NCBI GenBank assembly: GCA_029215795.1
Contig: JARDYH010000007.1
Location: 83,401,763-83,465,762, forward strand
Length of the DNA stretch: 64,000 nt
Direction of reading: 5' to 3'
Origin: Anniella stebbinsi
Taxonomy: Eukaryota > Chordata > Lepidosauria > Squamata > Anniellidae
In this document: piece by piece, positions 1 to 10,395 of the stretch
How the letters are laid out: each line of letters begins with the position of its first letter
Numbering within the stretch: the first letter of the stretch is position 1
Made by a program: the position numbers and the translations under genes
Notes under the pieces: generated by a model
What the model saw: the letters and a program-made list of their open reading frames with translations, nothing else
Database searches by the model: none
Told to the model about the DNA's origin: nothing

Positions 1-117
1 AGCTGTTGTAAAGGATGGCACCACCCTAGAACAAATGCAATTACGCATGCCCAGTGAATCTTGGGAGGAACTTCCCCGGATCTGGAGGCTATCTATACCC
101 ACCCAAAGCCTTGAAGA

Positions 118-170
118 GGCTGTGAATCTGTGCTGCGTCAGTTTTATGACGCAGCTGCAGATTCGCAGCC
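118..170. repeat. Short inverted repeat (hairpin)
   Basis: Arms of about 23 bases (118-140 and 147-170) are near-complementary around a 6-base loop. The arms contain GCTGCGTCA and TGACGCAGC. It is probably part of a small foldback element whose ends I could not define. Confidence 0.6.
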
Positions 171-781
171 ACCATGGGGCTTTCCCTTGAAACTCTGAAG
201 AAAAAAAGTTGGGGACTTACAGCCTCACTCCGAAGTTGCAGTTAGGCATAGCTGGCCAGATAGCGACCCCTGATTGGTTGCCGTCTGCCCGGGCAGAGGA
301 CAGGGGGTAGGCTGTGGCGTCGGGATTAGTTGCCTGCTGCCCCGCAGTAGCAAAAGCTACTGAGGTCATCGCAGCAGTAACCCGCCCCTAGAGAAGGTAA
401 ATGTGTCCTGCTTGGTTTTTTGGCTTCAAGTGGCAAAAAGGACTATGTGGGGAAGATGCAAAGCCCCAGAATAGAGTGTGATTTTTAACCATTGCAAGAA
501 GTCTGTGGCATCCCCTGTTATATGCTGTCTCTGAGCCAAACTACACATGGCAGAAAAACCATGATATTGCATTCAATGTACAATGTGCAGTCCCAGTCCT
601 GTTCCTCCACAAACCCAAAAAATGTGTTAAATATATTAAATGCAATAACATATATACATTATAACTTGTTTGTGTCCCTCTCGCTTCCATCTCTCACACT
701 CATGCTATCTGTGTGGTTGCTCTTTCTTTTTTTTACCTGCACTGTTGTCAAATATCTGCTCCGGGGACTGGATCCCATCCT

Positions 782-785
<4 letters not shown>

Positions 786-816
<31 letters not shown>
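786..816 (+). repeat. (GA)n microsatellite
   Basis: About 15 perfect GA units. It produces the artificial Arg-Glu runs seen in the overlapping frames. Confidence 0.95.
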
Positions 817-819
<3 letters not shown>

Positions 820-1033
820 AACATGCTGAGTTCACTGGGTACAGATGGCCTAACCATGCAAATATATTCAGATTCTTATTTGCATATGCAAATCACACCA
901 ATTACTGTCCCCCTCTCTTCCATAGAAAGAGCTGCACAAGCAGCCTGTCAAAGCAGCGTTGAGGACAGCAGGAAAAGAATCCAGTTCTACACTTCCCAGG
1001 TTTTTTTAAAATGTAGATTTCCATGTTTATAAA

Positions 1034-1270
1034 GACAGCCAGTGTGGTGTAGTGGTTAGAGTATTGGACTGGGAGTCAGGAGATCCGGGTTCTAGTCCCC
1101 ACTTGGCCACAGAAGCCCACTGGGTGACTTTGGGCCAATCACAGACTCTCAGCCCAACCTACCTCACAGGGTTGTTTTTGTGAGGATAACATGGAAAGGA
1201 GGAGGGTTACGTATGCCACCTTCAGTTCCTTAAGGAGGAAAAAAAGGCGGGATATACATGTAATAAATAA
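1034..1270 (+). mobile_element. Sauria/Squam1-type tRNA-derived SINE
   Basis: The tRNA-like head has GTGGTGTAGTGGTTAGAG (box A) and GGGTTCTAGTCCCC (box B). It is followed by the family body (TGGGTGACTTTGGGCCA, CCTACCTCACAGGGTTGTT) and a tail ending in GGCGGGATATACATGTAATAAATAAT. This near full-length copy is the best single marker that the genome is squamate. Confidence 0.85.
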
Positions 1271-1445
1271 TATTTTTTTAAAAGTGCTTGGCACCGCTCC
1301 AGGACTTTGCAACCAAGTTCTAAAACACACCCAACAATATGAAGGGCCAACACACTTGGATTATTAGATGTTCTTCTGTAAAAAGAAAGTTTAACATATA
1401 TCTTTTCTCCCCAATAGGTTTTGCCATCTTGCCAAGTCAACTCAC

Positions 1446-1497
1446 CTGAGTATCTTTTGGCCCAGGTAGCTCAGGAGCAGCAGTGTCAATGGGGACC
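1446..1497 (-). CDS. SYTL1: SYTL1 coding exon 4 (acidic linker)
   Basis: A 52-base exon on the minus strand. It follows an acceptor ending TTCTTCATAG and ends at the donor CAG/GTGAGT. Its first base completes the split codon left by the exon at 3469-3565 (AG+G, Arg); it then encodes 17 residues (VPIDTAAPELPGPKDTQ) and ends in phase 0. It belongs to the poorly conserved linker between the Rab27-binding domain and the C2A domain, so support comes from splice sites and phase rather than family similarity. The exons for C2A and C2B would lie to the left of the window. Less certain than the two N-terminal exons. Confidence 0.65.
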
Positions 1498-1590
1498 CTA
1501 TGAAGAAATGGAGATGACAATTCTTTCATAGCAAGGACTCTGGTTCATAAAATGTTCTTTTTTCTCTCCTTTGTCCAAGGAGCAAGCTTA

Positions 1591-1956
1591 GAGGCTGTTC
1601 ACACAACACAGTAACCACACTCAGTGGTTGAGTGAGGTTTGTTTTGAACCATGGGTTATTGTGTTGTCTGAATGCAGCTAGGGTGACTTGTTAACTATGT
1701 AGTGCAGTTTATTTTCTCAAACAAGACACCTTGAGAAACCACGGTTTATTGTTGGCTTGTCCAGGGTGGTTAACAAGCCACACTGCATGGTTAACAAGCC
1801 ACCCTGGCTGCGTTCAGACAACATGATAACCCACCCTGCAGTAAACGTGCTGCATTCAGACAACATGATAACCCACAGTTCAACTAACAACCCATTGTTC
1901 AAAACAATCCACGCTGAACCACTGAGTGTGGGTTAGCATATCGTGTGAACAGCCTC
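1591..1956. mobile_element. Foldback DNA transposon (MITE), PIF/Harbinger-like
   Basis: Perfect 14-base terminal inverted repeats (GAGGCTGTTCACAC) bound a 366-base foldback with no coding capacity. It is flanked by TTA at 1588-1590 and 1957-1959, the 3-base duplication typical of PIF/Harbinger elements. The interior is rich in TTAACAAGCCAC / GTGGTTAACAAG motifs shared with the copies at 18.3 and 42.3 kb. Confidence 0.75.
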
Positions 1957-2061
1957 TTAATGTTCTGCTGCTTAGAGACTCGCGTAGAGGAAAGCCTTGC
2001 TCCCTCACGACACAACAAGCTATGGTTAAGAGCCGCTTCACACATTGCACAATCATTTCCA

Positions 2062-2280
2062 CTTTATCCAGTCCTACTCAGACCTCGTCTTGAGCACTGC
2101 GTCCAGTTCTGAGCACTGCATTTTAAGAAGGATGTAGACAAAATGGAAGAGGTTCAGAGAAGGGCAATGAAGATGGTAAGACGTTTGGACAACAAGCCCT
2201 ACGAGAAAGCTTGAAAGAGCTGGGTATGTTCAGCCTTGAGACAAATAGACATGATAGTATCTTCCAATACTGGTGGGGCT
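2062..2280 (+). mobile_element. CR1 LINE fragment (reverse transcriptase C-terminal end)
   Basis: Reads as a decayed CR1 ORF2 tail: (P)LRPRLEHCVQF.AL, then VQRRAMKMV, SLTRKL..LGMFSLE in shifting frames. It is 5'-truncated and frameshifted, as usual for CR1. Confidence 0.7.
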
Positions 2281-2569
2281 GATACACAGAAGAGAGCCAA
2301 GAGTTGCTCTACACTGCCCACAGAGGGCAGGACTCAAGGGCTGTCTAAATGCTCTCAAAGACCCCCGGCCTAGAATGCCCCTGTAATCTCATAGTTCAGT
2401 GGGATTTGAACCCATGCCTTCTCGGTCTAAATCTAATAATCTAAGTCCAACATGCGGGCTGAATGCAGCCTCAGCTACTCCCTGGTGATCCCCTCCCCCT
2501 GCCCCAGAATCTTAAAAGAAAAATTACAAACAAAATGTCCACCGTGGAGTGCTAAATTGAACAGTATCT

Positions 2570-2832
2570 GCTAATCGTTTAGCAGCATATGTTGAGTTTT
2601 TAATCAATTCCAAATCTATTTTTAGGTTTGTCTGACAGCTCAGAAGTGTTTTTAGATGTATGTTATATCTATGTATGCTGTCTGTTTTTATGTTTTTAAA
2701 TTTTGTATATCGTTTTTTAGTGTTTTCATCTTTTGCGAACCGCCCAGAGAGCTTCGGCTATGGGGCAGTATAGAAATTTAAATAATAATAACAATAATAA
2801 TAATAATAATAACAACAACAACAATAATAATG
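2570..2832 (+). mobile_element. L2-clade LINE 3' end with A-rich tail
   Basis: The 3' untranslated end carries the family signature GAACCGCCCAGAGAGCTTCGG followed by CTATGGGGCAGTATAGAAAT. It finishes in an AAT/AAC repeat tail at about 2779-2832. The same tail recurs at least eight times in the window. Confidence 0.75.
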
Positions 2833-3468
2833 GAGCAGCAAAACAGCAATTATTTATTTATTTAACCTCCTGCAGCCTGCAGGGGGGTGTTCGGGGGTGC
2901 AAAAATGGGGGCCATTTCCCACCACTGTTCTAACCGCTACATCACACTGGCTTTCACAGTTCTGCTACAATATAGCAGAATGCCAGTGAGTCACTAGCAG
3001 CCACGCAGAATGTTGGCGAGTTTCCCAGGGGCTAAGGACAGCTTCGCTGACTCTCCATGGCCTTCTGGAGATAGGTCACGGAGACCTATCACCACAGCAC
3101 TGGCTTACCACAGACAACTTTCAAGCCTAGGCAGAGAAAAGATAACAGCTTGGATTGAATTTTCTTTTTTTGCTAAACTGGATCGTTGGTTGCATGAGTC
3201 ACTGCTGCCAAACTTCCTAGCTCCACCCCTGCACTTGGGCTTTTCACTTACAGCTAAGAGATCAAGACCCTGTTAAACCAGCCCCTTTTTAAAAAGAGAA
3301 AGAAAAATCCTTGGCCACAGCCTCCTCAAGTAACTCTCCCTCACTGAGGCTGTTATCCATTTGAGAAACAGTTGCTGGCTTTTGGCTGTTTGACACGCCC
3401 CTGGAGGAGCAGACAATTCCAAATGGAAAAAGATCTCCCTTCCACACTCTGAAGTCAACGCTTCTCAC
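2833..3468. other. Non-coding, unassigned (SYTL1 intron)
   Basis: No recognisable repeat or exon apart from the coding exon that begins at its right edge. Some decayed repeat material is likely (TATTTATTTA near 2850). Confidence 0.4.
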
Positions 3469-3565
3469 CTGTCCACAGCCTCCGGCACGTTCTCTTCCTC
3501 GATGGTGGGTTCACTGATCACCTCTAAATCTCCCAAGCTAGCTCGTTGCTTCAGTTCCCATTCAC
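3469..3565 (-). CDS. SYTL1: SYTL1 coding exon 3 (linker after the Rab27-binding domain)
   Basis: A 97-base exon on the minus strand between an acceptor ending ACAAAACAG and the donor GACAG/GTGAGA. Two bases complete the Gly codon left open by the exon at 5805-5953; 31 codons follow (EWELKQRASL...EENVPEAVD), and AG is left over, completed by the next exon. The reading frame is open only in the phase set by the preceding exon, which supports it as a true exon. The product is acidic and Glu-rich, matching the variable region between the Slp-homology domain and C2A in Slp proteins. No catalytic function; residues about 92-123 of the predicted protein. Confidence 0.8.
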
Positions 3566-3665
3566 CTGTTTTGTCATGGTGAAAGATGTATATCTCTTTT
3601 AGCGAATGTTTGTATTCATTAATGATCTATATAGTACCATCAATGCACATGGCATGTAGAGATTG

Positions 3666-3830
3666 GCTGGGTTCAGACAACATGATAGTCAACGGTGGGG
3701 TAATAATCAACACGACAGTTGTTTATCTAGAGGGGACTCCCCACACAACATGATCATAATCAACCGTGGTGTGGATTAGGATCAGCGTTGGGTTGACTAT
3801 TAGTCCACGCTGAGTTGGCTCACTCATTCC
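3666..3830. mobile_element. Foldback MITE fragment
   Basis: Starts GGCTGGGTTCAGACAACATG and contains inverted GTCAAC/GTTGAC motifs around CTCCCCACACAACATGATC. It is related to the better preserved copy at 47817-48039. A further inverted AACCAAC stretch extends to about 4035 and may be the rest of it. Confidence 0.5.
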
Positions 3831-4059
3831 TGCCCTCTCTCCCCCCTCAATCCTCCCGCTAGTATCCCATCAGACCTTGTTGCCAAAAATCGATCCTGCT
3901 GGCTGGACTAGAGCGGCAGCAACTCTGCAGCTGATGAAATAACCAACGGTGCCCACAATACGAAAACCAGTGGTGGTTCAGATAGCCAACTCTGCATAGG
4001 GTTGGTTATTTGCATGGGTTATTTTGGCCAAATAACCAACCATAGGTTTAAAAAACTTC

Positions 4060-4150
4060 CAATAAATTTATTACCGGTATTTATGGATTGCATTTCTACA
4101 CCACCCAATAGTCGAAGCGCTCTGGGCGGTTCACAAAATATAAAACTATC
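4060..4150 (-). mobile_element. L2-clade LINE 3' end, reverse orientation
   Basis: CACCACCCAATAGTCGAAGC...CTGGGCGGTT is the reverse complement of the L2-type tail (AACCGCCCAGAG...CTATTGGGTGGT). The tail is short and decayed. Confidence 0.55.
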
Positions 4151-4891
4151 GAGTGCCGTTCAAGTAAGTTCAGCCCAAACACTACAAGTGCAAGGAACCA
4201 ACCATAAAACACTGGACTAATTATTAAGTTATTTTATATACACTTTATAATTGGTATGAATTGATAATTAGATTTTCAACCAACAGTATCAGAAAGGCAG
4301 TTTCTAAACAATTTCACTACACCTTTTACAGAAGTCTTATGCCAAACACTCTCCAGTTGTGTCTAAACGATTACAAGTATTTAGATTTTTTTAAAAAACA
4401 ATAGTTTTTAAATACTGCTTTTAAACAACACATCAATGGAACCCTGGTGAAATTCGCTGTAGAGAATAAAACAGTCAATACAGCAGGAGGCAGTGGTTGA
4501 AAACAATATCCTATAGGAGTGCGGTGCACTCAGCCACAGAGATCAACCATATAACTACAAAAGCTGTTATACAATGAAGTCTATACATTTATTTGTATCA
4601 GTTTGTAATTAATTCAATCAGTTATATATTACAATATCAATCAATCCAATTGGCCACATAAACAGTTACGAAAAACACCCGTTCATGTGTTCACATACTA
4701 TTTCAGTTCTACAATGAAGTATGTATACTTATTTGTGCCAACTGGATTACTGGCACAAGCATACATTCTAATAAAATCACAAAATAATACCAAAAAGAAA
4801 GAGAAGGGGATAAACCAAACAGACACAGGGAACGCTACAATCTAGGGAACACTATCATGACACTATTTTTTATTTTATTTTTTAAGTAATA
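4151..4891. other. AT-rich non-coding stretch
   Basis: AT-rich, no gene or clear repeat boundary. ACAATGAAGT followed by ATACATTTATTTGT or ATACTTATTTGTGCC occurs twice (near 4575 and 4715), suggesting an old internal duplication. Confidence 0.4.
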
Positions 4892-5003
4892 ATTGCACCA
4901 GCCTTTCCCAACCTGGTGGCCTTCAACAATGTTGGATTACAGCTTCCCAGCCATGCTGTCTGGGAATGATTGGAGTTGTAGTCCACAGCATCTAGAAGGT
5001 GCA
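4892..5003. repeat. Palindromic foldback, family A
   Basis: Typical family A layout: TTTCCCAACCTGGTGGCC, then a left copy of the GACTACAACTCCCATCA motif, and the inverted copy GGAGTTGTAGTCCA plus CATCTAGAAGG. About 110-130 bases, non-coding. Confidence 0.65.
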
Positions 5004-5375
5004 GCTACTAAATATATTTGGGCTTTCCCCGCTTAACAACTATGGCATAGGGCTTCCTCCTTTGGTAAGAACTCCCATAATATATTTTTTAAAAAAACAG
5101 AGGGGAGGGAATATTTGGAGGGGGAGTCTTGCCAAAATACCACTAATATGCACCAGATCTAGTGAACTGAAATAGAAACCCTGTTAATTGTTCTGCAATG
5201 TTGCTCATTTTTAAAAAATTTAAAATGGAACCTCCACGTGCAGGAGCAGTATCTTTCCAAATGCCAGCTACTGGGGACAACAAAAGAAGGCCACCTTCTC
5301 CTCCAAATCCTCATTCGTGAACTTCCAGCAGCATCTGCCTGGCCACAGCCAGAAATACAACGGCAGACTACATCT

Positions 5376-5505
5376 GCCTTGCCCAATCAGGTGGCCTCCA
5401 GGTTTTGGACTACAAATCCCATCAGCCCTAACCAGTAAGGCCAATGATCAGGGATGTTGTAGTTTCTAGTCCAAAATATCTGTAGGGCACGAGGTTGGGA
5501 AGGCT
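5376..5505. repeat. Palindromic foldback, family A
   Basis: GGTGGCCTCCAGGTTTTGG and GGACTACAAATCCCATCAG are mirrored by GTAGTTTCTAGTCCAAAATA and GGGCACGAGGTTGGGAAGG. Confidence 0.7.
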
Positions 5506-5804
5506 GGACTTCACAGACCTGTGGTTTGAGCCTTCAAATCAGTTCTCAAGGTATTAAATATGGTTGTTCCTCTTTTATTTTTCCAAAATTTAGGAGGGCG
5601 GGAACAAGATGAGCACCCAGGACTTTTCAGGGGACACATTTTGCTGCACAGATGGCAGCCAAGTATTTTATTATTTATCATTATTATTTCTTTATTATAT
5701 GTTTTTAATCGGCCCAACGACAGATGTTCTCTGGGCCGATTACTAAAGCTAAAATAACTGAATACAATGCAAAACCAGAGCCTCCGGGCGTGTCTGTCTC
5801 TTAC

Positions 5805-5953
5805 CTTTGGGCTTCTTCTTTCGGCGTATCGAAGCCCGGACAATATCTGAACCTAAATGATTGTGCCGGTGCCTCTTGGAACGGACGTCACAGAACCAGT
5901 CCCCGGATAAGACTTTCAGACAGTTTGGATCGGAGACAGACTCACGCAGTTTG
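5805..5953 (-). CDS. SYTL1: SYTL1 coding exon 2 (Slp-homology domain, SHD2 part)
   Basis: A 149-base exon on the minus strand between an acceptor ending CTGCCTCAAG and the donor CAAAG/GTAAGA. It completes the Ser codon left by the exon at 10396-10523, encodes 49 further residues and leaves one base. The peptide contains the Slp/Rab27-effector motif SGDWF and the following conserved block [16 protein letters not shown], close to the mammalian SYTL1 sequence and clearly less like SYTL2. In the family this segment is the second helix of the Slp-homology domain; the GDWF motif inserts into a pocket of GTP-bound Rab27A/B, tethering secretory vesicles to the plasma membrane. Residues about 44-92. 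Nothing damages the frame. Confidence 0.92.
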
Positions 5954-6004
5954 CTTGAGGCAGGAGGGACAAAAAGAAGCCAAGTTGGAATGCTCCTCAG
6001 GAGT

Positions 6005-6075
6005 AAAATCCTATGCATACTTAGCTCAATGGATGCAGCTTACTTCCGAGTAGACATGCATAAGATTGCACATCA
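6005..6075. repeat. Foldback family B, partial
   Basis: AATCCTATGCATACTTAG is mirrored by GTAGACATGCATAAGATTGC. Only the outer arms are present; the core differs from full family B copies. Confidence 0.5.
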
Positions 6076-6089
6076 GTCTCTTAATATGT

Positions 6090-6180
6090 AATCCTATATT
6101 GGACTCCAACTCCGATAAGCCCTAGCCAGCACGGCCGATGGTCAAGAATGATGGAGGTTGTACATCTGGAAGCCTGTATA
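6090..6180. repeat. Foldback family A, degraded
   Basis: GGACTCCAACTCCGATAAGC / CTAGCCAGCACGGCCGATGG / GATGGAGGTTGTACATCTGG: core and half an arm remain. Confidence 0.5.
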
Positions 6181-6552
6181 TCTGGAAAGCTATATATTCC
6201 ACAGTCTTGCTATATACCAATAGCGAACTCAATTATTCACATGTGGATTCTTATGTACACAAAATGACTTCCTCCAAGCGCAAGAGGCAGATATTAGCTG
6301 GCTTGGGAGGGACCCCAAGGTTTGCAGAAGGACAAAAACAGTTTTAGAAATAAACTCGGGTGGGGTGGGGGAGGAACCAAAGCAATCCAATGAGGAGTGA
6401 CCATGCTTAGTGGTCATGCTTAGGAGGGCTGGGGAAATGGAATGGCGTAAGCTGGAAGAGGGCATAGCTGGCTGGCACTCTGAACAGGAGCTCTCCACCC
6501 TGCAACATTTGTTCCAATATAGACTTATATCCCACTCACCATATCTAAAAAT

Positions 6553-6767
6553 GGGCCTGTTCAGACAACACACTAAGCCATGGTTAGGCCACTAACCCTT
6601 TTGTAGCAAGTGGTTAGTGATCATGTTTAAATGATGGTTATGTAGCCACCACGGTTAGGAATGGTTCATACAACATGCCAAGTTTTGTTTCACACAACAC
6701 ACTAAGCCATAATCTTTAGCTCAAAATGCTTAACCACCGTGGCTTAGCGTGACATCTGAACAGGATC
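6553..6767. mobile_element. Foldback MITE, PIF/Harbinger-like
   Basis: A 215-base inverted-repeat element. The left end GGGCCTGTTCAGACAACAC matches the reverse complement of the right end except for a few bases, and AAT directly flanks both sides (6550-6552, 6768-6770). Both arms contain ACTAAGCCA/TGGCTTAG. No coding capacity. Confidence 0.65.
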
Positions 6768-6957
6768 AATATCTCCAAGCAGTTTACAAGGAAAGTTTAC
6801 AAAGAACGTTTTCATTAACATTCATCATAACAAATACTAAAACATCCATGTAAAACATTAAAACCAAATACTCAAAACATCATAATTAACAAGCGAACTA
6901 TGCAGCACAATCAGAGAAGGCCTGAGTAAAGATGCTGGTCTTTAATTGGCGCATAAA

Positions 6958-7273
6958 TAGGGTGACCAGATAAAATCCAGGTCAGGGCTCATGTAACTTT
7001 GTTGTAGAGAAAAGGGAATTTCAGCCAGTGTCATTTGTATGCAATTAGTTCCTGGTGAAATTCCCTCTTCATCACAACAGTTAAAGTTGCAGGGGCCCTG
7101 CCTTCGTTCGTATATGGTCACTCTAATATAGTGCCTGCACCTTTAACTGTTGTGATAAAGAGGGAATTTCACCAGGAACTAATTGCATACAAATGACACC
7201 AGCTGAAATTCCCTTTTCTCTACAACTGTTAAAGTTACATGAGCCCTGACCTGGATTTTATCTGGTCAACCTA
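6958..7273. mobile_element. hAT-like foldback MITE, copy 1
   Basis: A 316-base near-perfect inverted repeat beginning TAGGGTGACCAGATAAAATC. The flanks CGCATAAA (6950-6957) and CACATAAA (7274-7281) match at 7 of 8 bases, the 8-base duplication of hAT elements. Each arm has sub-repeats around AACAGTTAAAG and AGGGAATTTCACC. Further copies lie at 29831 and 30347. Confidence 0.75.
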
Positions 7274-8195
7274 CACATAAAGCACCCCACAGTTGGCGCC
7301 TACTGAATCCACAGGAAAGGGTGGGCACCATTACACAAATGTATTAGAGATTATTGGGAATTGCAGGCCCATTTAATCTGGGCCAGCTAGGAAATCCCTC
7401 AACAGGAGACTCGTGAATTCCACCACACCAATGCCAGTGAAGAGAGTATTCAGTAATTGACCACTTTTTTAAAAAAGCATATAATTCCTCCCTCTTTAGT
7501 CAAAATATTCACTGACTCCAGTGAATTATATCTAGGAGACATCATTACATTTGCATCATCCCAGCTTTTAAAAAAAAGTGTTCCTTTGTTAACAGATTTC
7601 AGTATAAGGTTGTCAAATGGACAGGGGGAGAATGCAAATAAACCAGCCTGACCAGTTGTGTTTGTTTTCTTTTGCTTATGGGCCAGTTGCCAATGAAAAG
7701 AAAGAGAAACTTAGCCAATTATTTTCCCCCTCAGCTGTTTATTGTATTTTTAGCTGTACACCTGAGGTGAATAAATAGACATATTTTGTGCCAGCTTCTG
7801 CCTCCACGAGAACCTTCAGCCTCCATCCCCCCTGCTGGCTGACCAAAAGTTAAATATTTTCCACAGAGGACTTTAAGCTTGAAACTGGGGAGGCTGAGGG
7901 GATGAAAGGTGCCCCCAAATATCCCTCCCCACGTCACCCCCTTTTTATCAACACATCCTATTTCACAGTGATAGCAGTATTCCTCTCAGGAATATCAGCA
8001 GGTGACAGCCAGAAGTCTCTTCAGAACCAAGCTACAGCATCCCAAGGCATAGTTCTGAAGTGACTTCTGGATTTAAAAAAACCGGGCCTATCAGCAGAAG
8101 GGGCTACGGGGAGCGCCATAGTCAGGACGTTCGGCCAGATTTTACCTCATTTCAGCCCCCTGGCCCAAATATATACATTTCAGTACTTTAAACTA
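7274..8195. other. Non-coding, unassigned (SYTL1 intron 1 of the coding region)
   Basis: No gene, RNA or family repeat recognised. It lies between coding exons 1 and 2 of SYTL1. Confidence 0.45.
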
Positions 8196-8199
8196 AGGG

Positions 8200-8312
8200 T
8201 GAAGAATCTGTGGCCCGCAGATGTTCTTGCACCCCAACTCCCATCAGCCACAGCCAGCATGGCCAATGATCAGGACTGATGGGAGCTGTAGTCCAACAAC
8301 AGGCAGTCCATC
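8200..8312. repeat. Palindromic foldback, family A
   Basis: Core CCCAACTCCCATCAGCCACAG / GCATGGCCAATGATCAGG / TGATGGGAGCTGTAGTCCAA. Confidence 0.65.
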
Positions 8313-8329
8313 CCTGCTTTATACAAACC

Positions 8330-8595
8330 CTTTGATGCCGGGAGAGATCCGTGAACTTACCAGTCTTCAGGAATTTAAACGATCTATAAAGACTGAGCTC
8401 TTCCGGCAGGCCTACTCAGATGAATTTTAAGTGTTTTATTGGTGTTTTATTGGTATTTTAATGATATATTGGTTTTATGTATTTTTAATTAGTTTTGTGT
8501 GTTTTATGATGATGTTGTTCCCCGCCTCGATCCAGAGGGAGAGGCGGGTAATAAATAAATATATTATTGTTATTATTATTATTATTATTATTAAT
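8330..8595 (+). mobile_element. L2-clade LINE 3' end
   Basis: Encodes the end of an L2-type ORF2 (REIRELTSLQEFKRSIKTEL followed by FRQAYSDEF and a stop). The 3' UTR follows (CGCCTCGATCCAGAGGGAGAGG) with an ATT-type tail. Confidence 0.75.
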
Positions 8596-9035
8596 GAGGG
8601 ACATTGAACCTCAGGCCGGTAGGCCAAATTTGGCCCATTGGGGATCCCAATCCAGACGCACACACAGGGTTCCTCAGATGGCCCTATGCCCTTCCTGTGG
8701 GTTGCTGGTCGACAGCTGGTTGGCCACTGCATGAACACCGTAATGGACTAGATAGACCCTCGGCCTGATCCAGCATGGCTCTTGGGGGATGGCAGTGAGG
8801 TGTTGGAGGAGAGAGAGTTGTGGACTGTGCCCTGTGCCCCCTCAGCTAACTCTCCTACTGCCAACGCTGAAGTAAAATTCAAATGTCAGTCCTGCTGGCA
8901 TTTGTACAGGAAATGGGAAGGGGACGTCATCTTGTCCTCCACCTCAGACAACAAAATATTTGAGGCCAATCCCTGGAATGCAGCCCCCAACTGAATGTGG
9001 CCTCAGGCTGAAAGAGGTTCAACACCCTCTCATAA
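8596..9035. mobile_element. Foldback DNA element split by other repeats
   Basis: GAGGGACATTGAACCTCAGG near the left is mirrored by GAGGTTCAACACCCTC near 9018-9033. A CR1 3' end (8690-8790) sits between the arms. Short duplication not resolved. Similar ends (GCTGAACCTCTTTTAGGCCA) occur at 53310. Confidence 0.5.
8690..8790 (+). mobile_element. CR1 LINE 3' end
   Basis: GGACTAGATAGACCC followed by TCGGCCTGATCCAGCATGGC is the terminal segment shared by all CR1 copies here. Only the last 100 bases are present. Confidence 0.65.
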
Positions 9036-9235
9036 AAGATCAGAATTCCCCTATCCCAATCCCCAATCGAATCCCAGGGAAGCTTCTGAGCTTTTCCACC
9101 TAAAAGTGCATGGTGCGGTCATTTCCAAGGAGTCCCAGACTCTGAAACTGGAAACACGTGCAGGCCACACTGATCAAGACTATTCCTTGAATTCAAAAGC
9201 AGTGGGGCAATCATGAAGTCATATATTTTCGGGAA

Positions 9236-9425
9236 AAAACACAGCTCTGTGGGAGAGTGCCCACCTCGCATAGGAGGCCTTGGGTTCATCTCCACTTGAA
9301 AGTATCAGGAAGCGGGGGGTGGGGGGTGGGAAAGGCCCTGGAGAACTTCTGCCTGTCAGAATTGACAATTTTGGACTAGACAGACAAAGACCTGGGATAA
9401 TTCAGCTTCCTATGTCCTTACGCCC
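9236..9425 (+). mobile_element. tRNA-derived SINE (second family)
   Basis: Head GTGGGAGAGTGCCCACCTCG / CCTTGGGTTCATCTCCAC, body CCTGGAGAACTTCTGCC, tail TTGGACTAGACAGACAAAGA. Includes a G-rich tract (9313-9330) able in principle to form a G-quadruplex. Confidence 0.6.
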
Positions 9426-9619
9426 AGGGTGGGCAGAATGTAGACCGGCAAATGGATCTCTGGGAGGTTTGTGTTAGATCGGCAAGGATTTCTAACTCCC
9501 AATTGTCTAAGAAGAGCAACAACAGCTTTCCCCTCCCACTAAATTAGGCAGGGAGGTGGGGATCAGGAGTGGATTTTGGCATGAAAGGACTTGGGAACTT
9601 GGTTTTGGTATTGATCACA

Positions 9620-10360
9620 AATTCCTAGACTGAGTATATGCTCAGAGGCACCCTGTTCCTCAGGCACGTATCCACCTGTCTGAGCCAATCTTTTGTACTG
9701 GGTTTGGATGGGTGGACCTTGGGGGTGCGGGGCAGGCGTTTAGTAAAAAAATCAAAGAAGATCCTGCAATCCTGAAGTCTAATCACCCTGGTTTCAGGAT
9801 TAGGCCTCCCTAGTGTGGGAGAAGGGGTTGCAGGGGTTCAATCAGACTCAGAATCCGAAGTAGGACCAGAAATTTACCCGCCAACACAGGAAGCGGGGGA
9901 GGAGATTCTCCAAGACTCTTCAGGAGTCAAGGATGAATCTTCCCAGCAGCTTATCTGTGAGAATGTAGATAGCCCAGAGACCATCCCCACTCCTAGGAAC
10001 TCAGCATCCGTCTGAGGGGGAGGGGGCACTGGAATTGACAGATCCCAGAGTCCAACACAGGGTAAAGAGGGTGGAGTTGAGAGGAGGTGGGAGGCAATCT
10101 CTTGGGGTAGCAGTGCGTGAGAGGCTTCTCAAGAAAGACCAACCCCCACAAAAACTGTCTGTTGGAAAGTTGGGAACAGCCCTGCTTGAGTTGAAGGCAA
10201 CTTCCTAGCTTTGTTAGTCAATTTAAGCTTAGAGCATAGCTCCTAGCATTCATGCACCCTTCAGGTGAAAAAAGATGTTTGTTAAATAAAGCTTTCCAGA
10301 TTACACAGCAGATGTCTTTATTGCCTCATACCGGCAAGGGGGCTTGGAATCACAACACCC
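9620..10360 (+). mobile_element. LTR retroelement remnant (probable 3' end with LTR)
   Basis: GAGTATATGCTCAGAGGCAC near 9632 recurs at 62576. An acidic open frame (9815-10015) is followed by text reading like the end of a polyprotein in broken frames. AATAAAG (10284) and a pyrimidine/GT-rich stretch to about 10360 look like an LTR polyadenylation region. Boundaries and clade are unclear. Confidence 0.4.
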
Positions 10361-10395
10361 TGCTTCACCCCTGGTTGTTGGGACTACCGCCTCAC

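Larger units (their letters stand above)
1..1033. other. Non-coding stretch, no gene recognised
   Basis: I see no convincing exon. It holds a hairpin (118-170) and a GA microsatellite (786-816). The open frames at 492-1032 run through the GA repeat and look accidental. A splice-donor-like site on the minus strand near 228 was tested as the next SYTL1 exon, but the phase required by the preceding exon meets a stop codon. By gene orientation this is probably a SYTL1 intron. Confidence 0.5.

Noticed and set aside
221..330. Minus-strand donor GAGGCT/GTAAGT as the next SYTL1 exon
   Set aside because: The phase required after the exon at 1446-1497 meets TGA (from ...TCGGAGTGA) with either nearby acceptor.
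492..1032. Two overlapping plus-strand frames of 156 and 120 codons
   Set aside because: They run through a GA microsatellite in different phases and have no domain or splice context.
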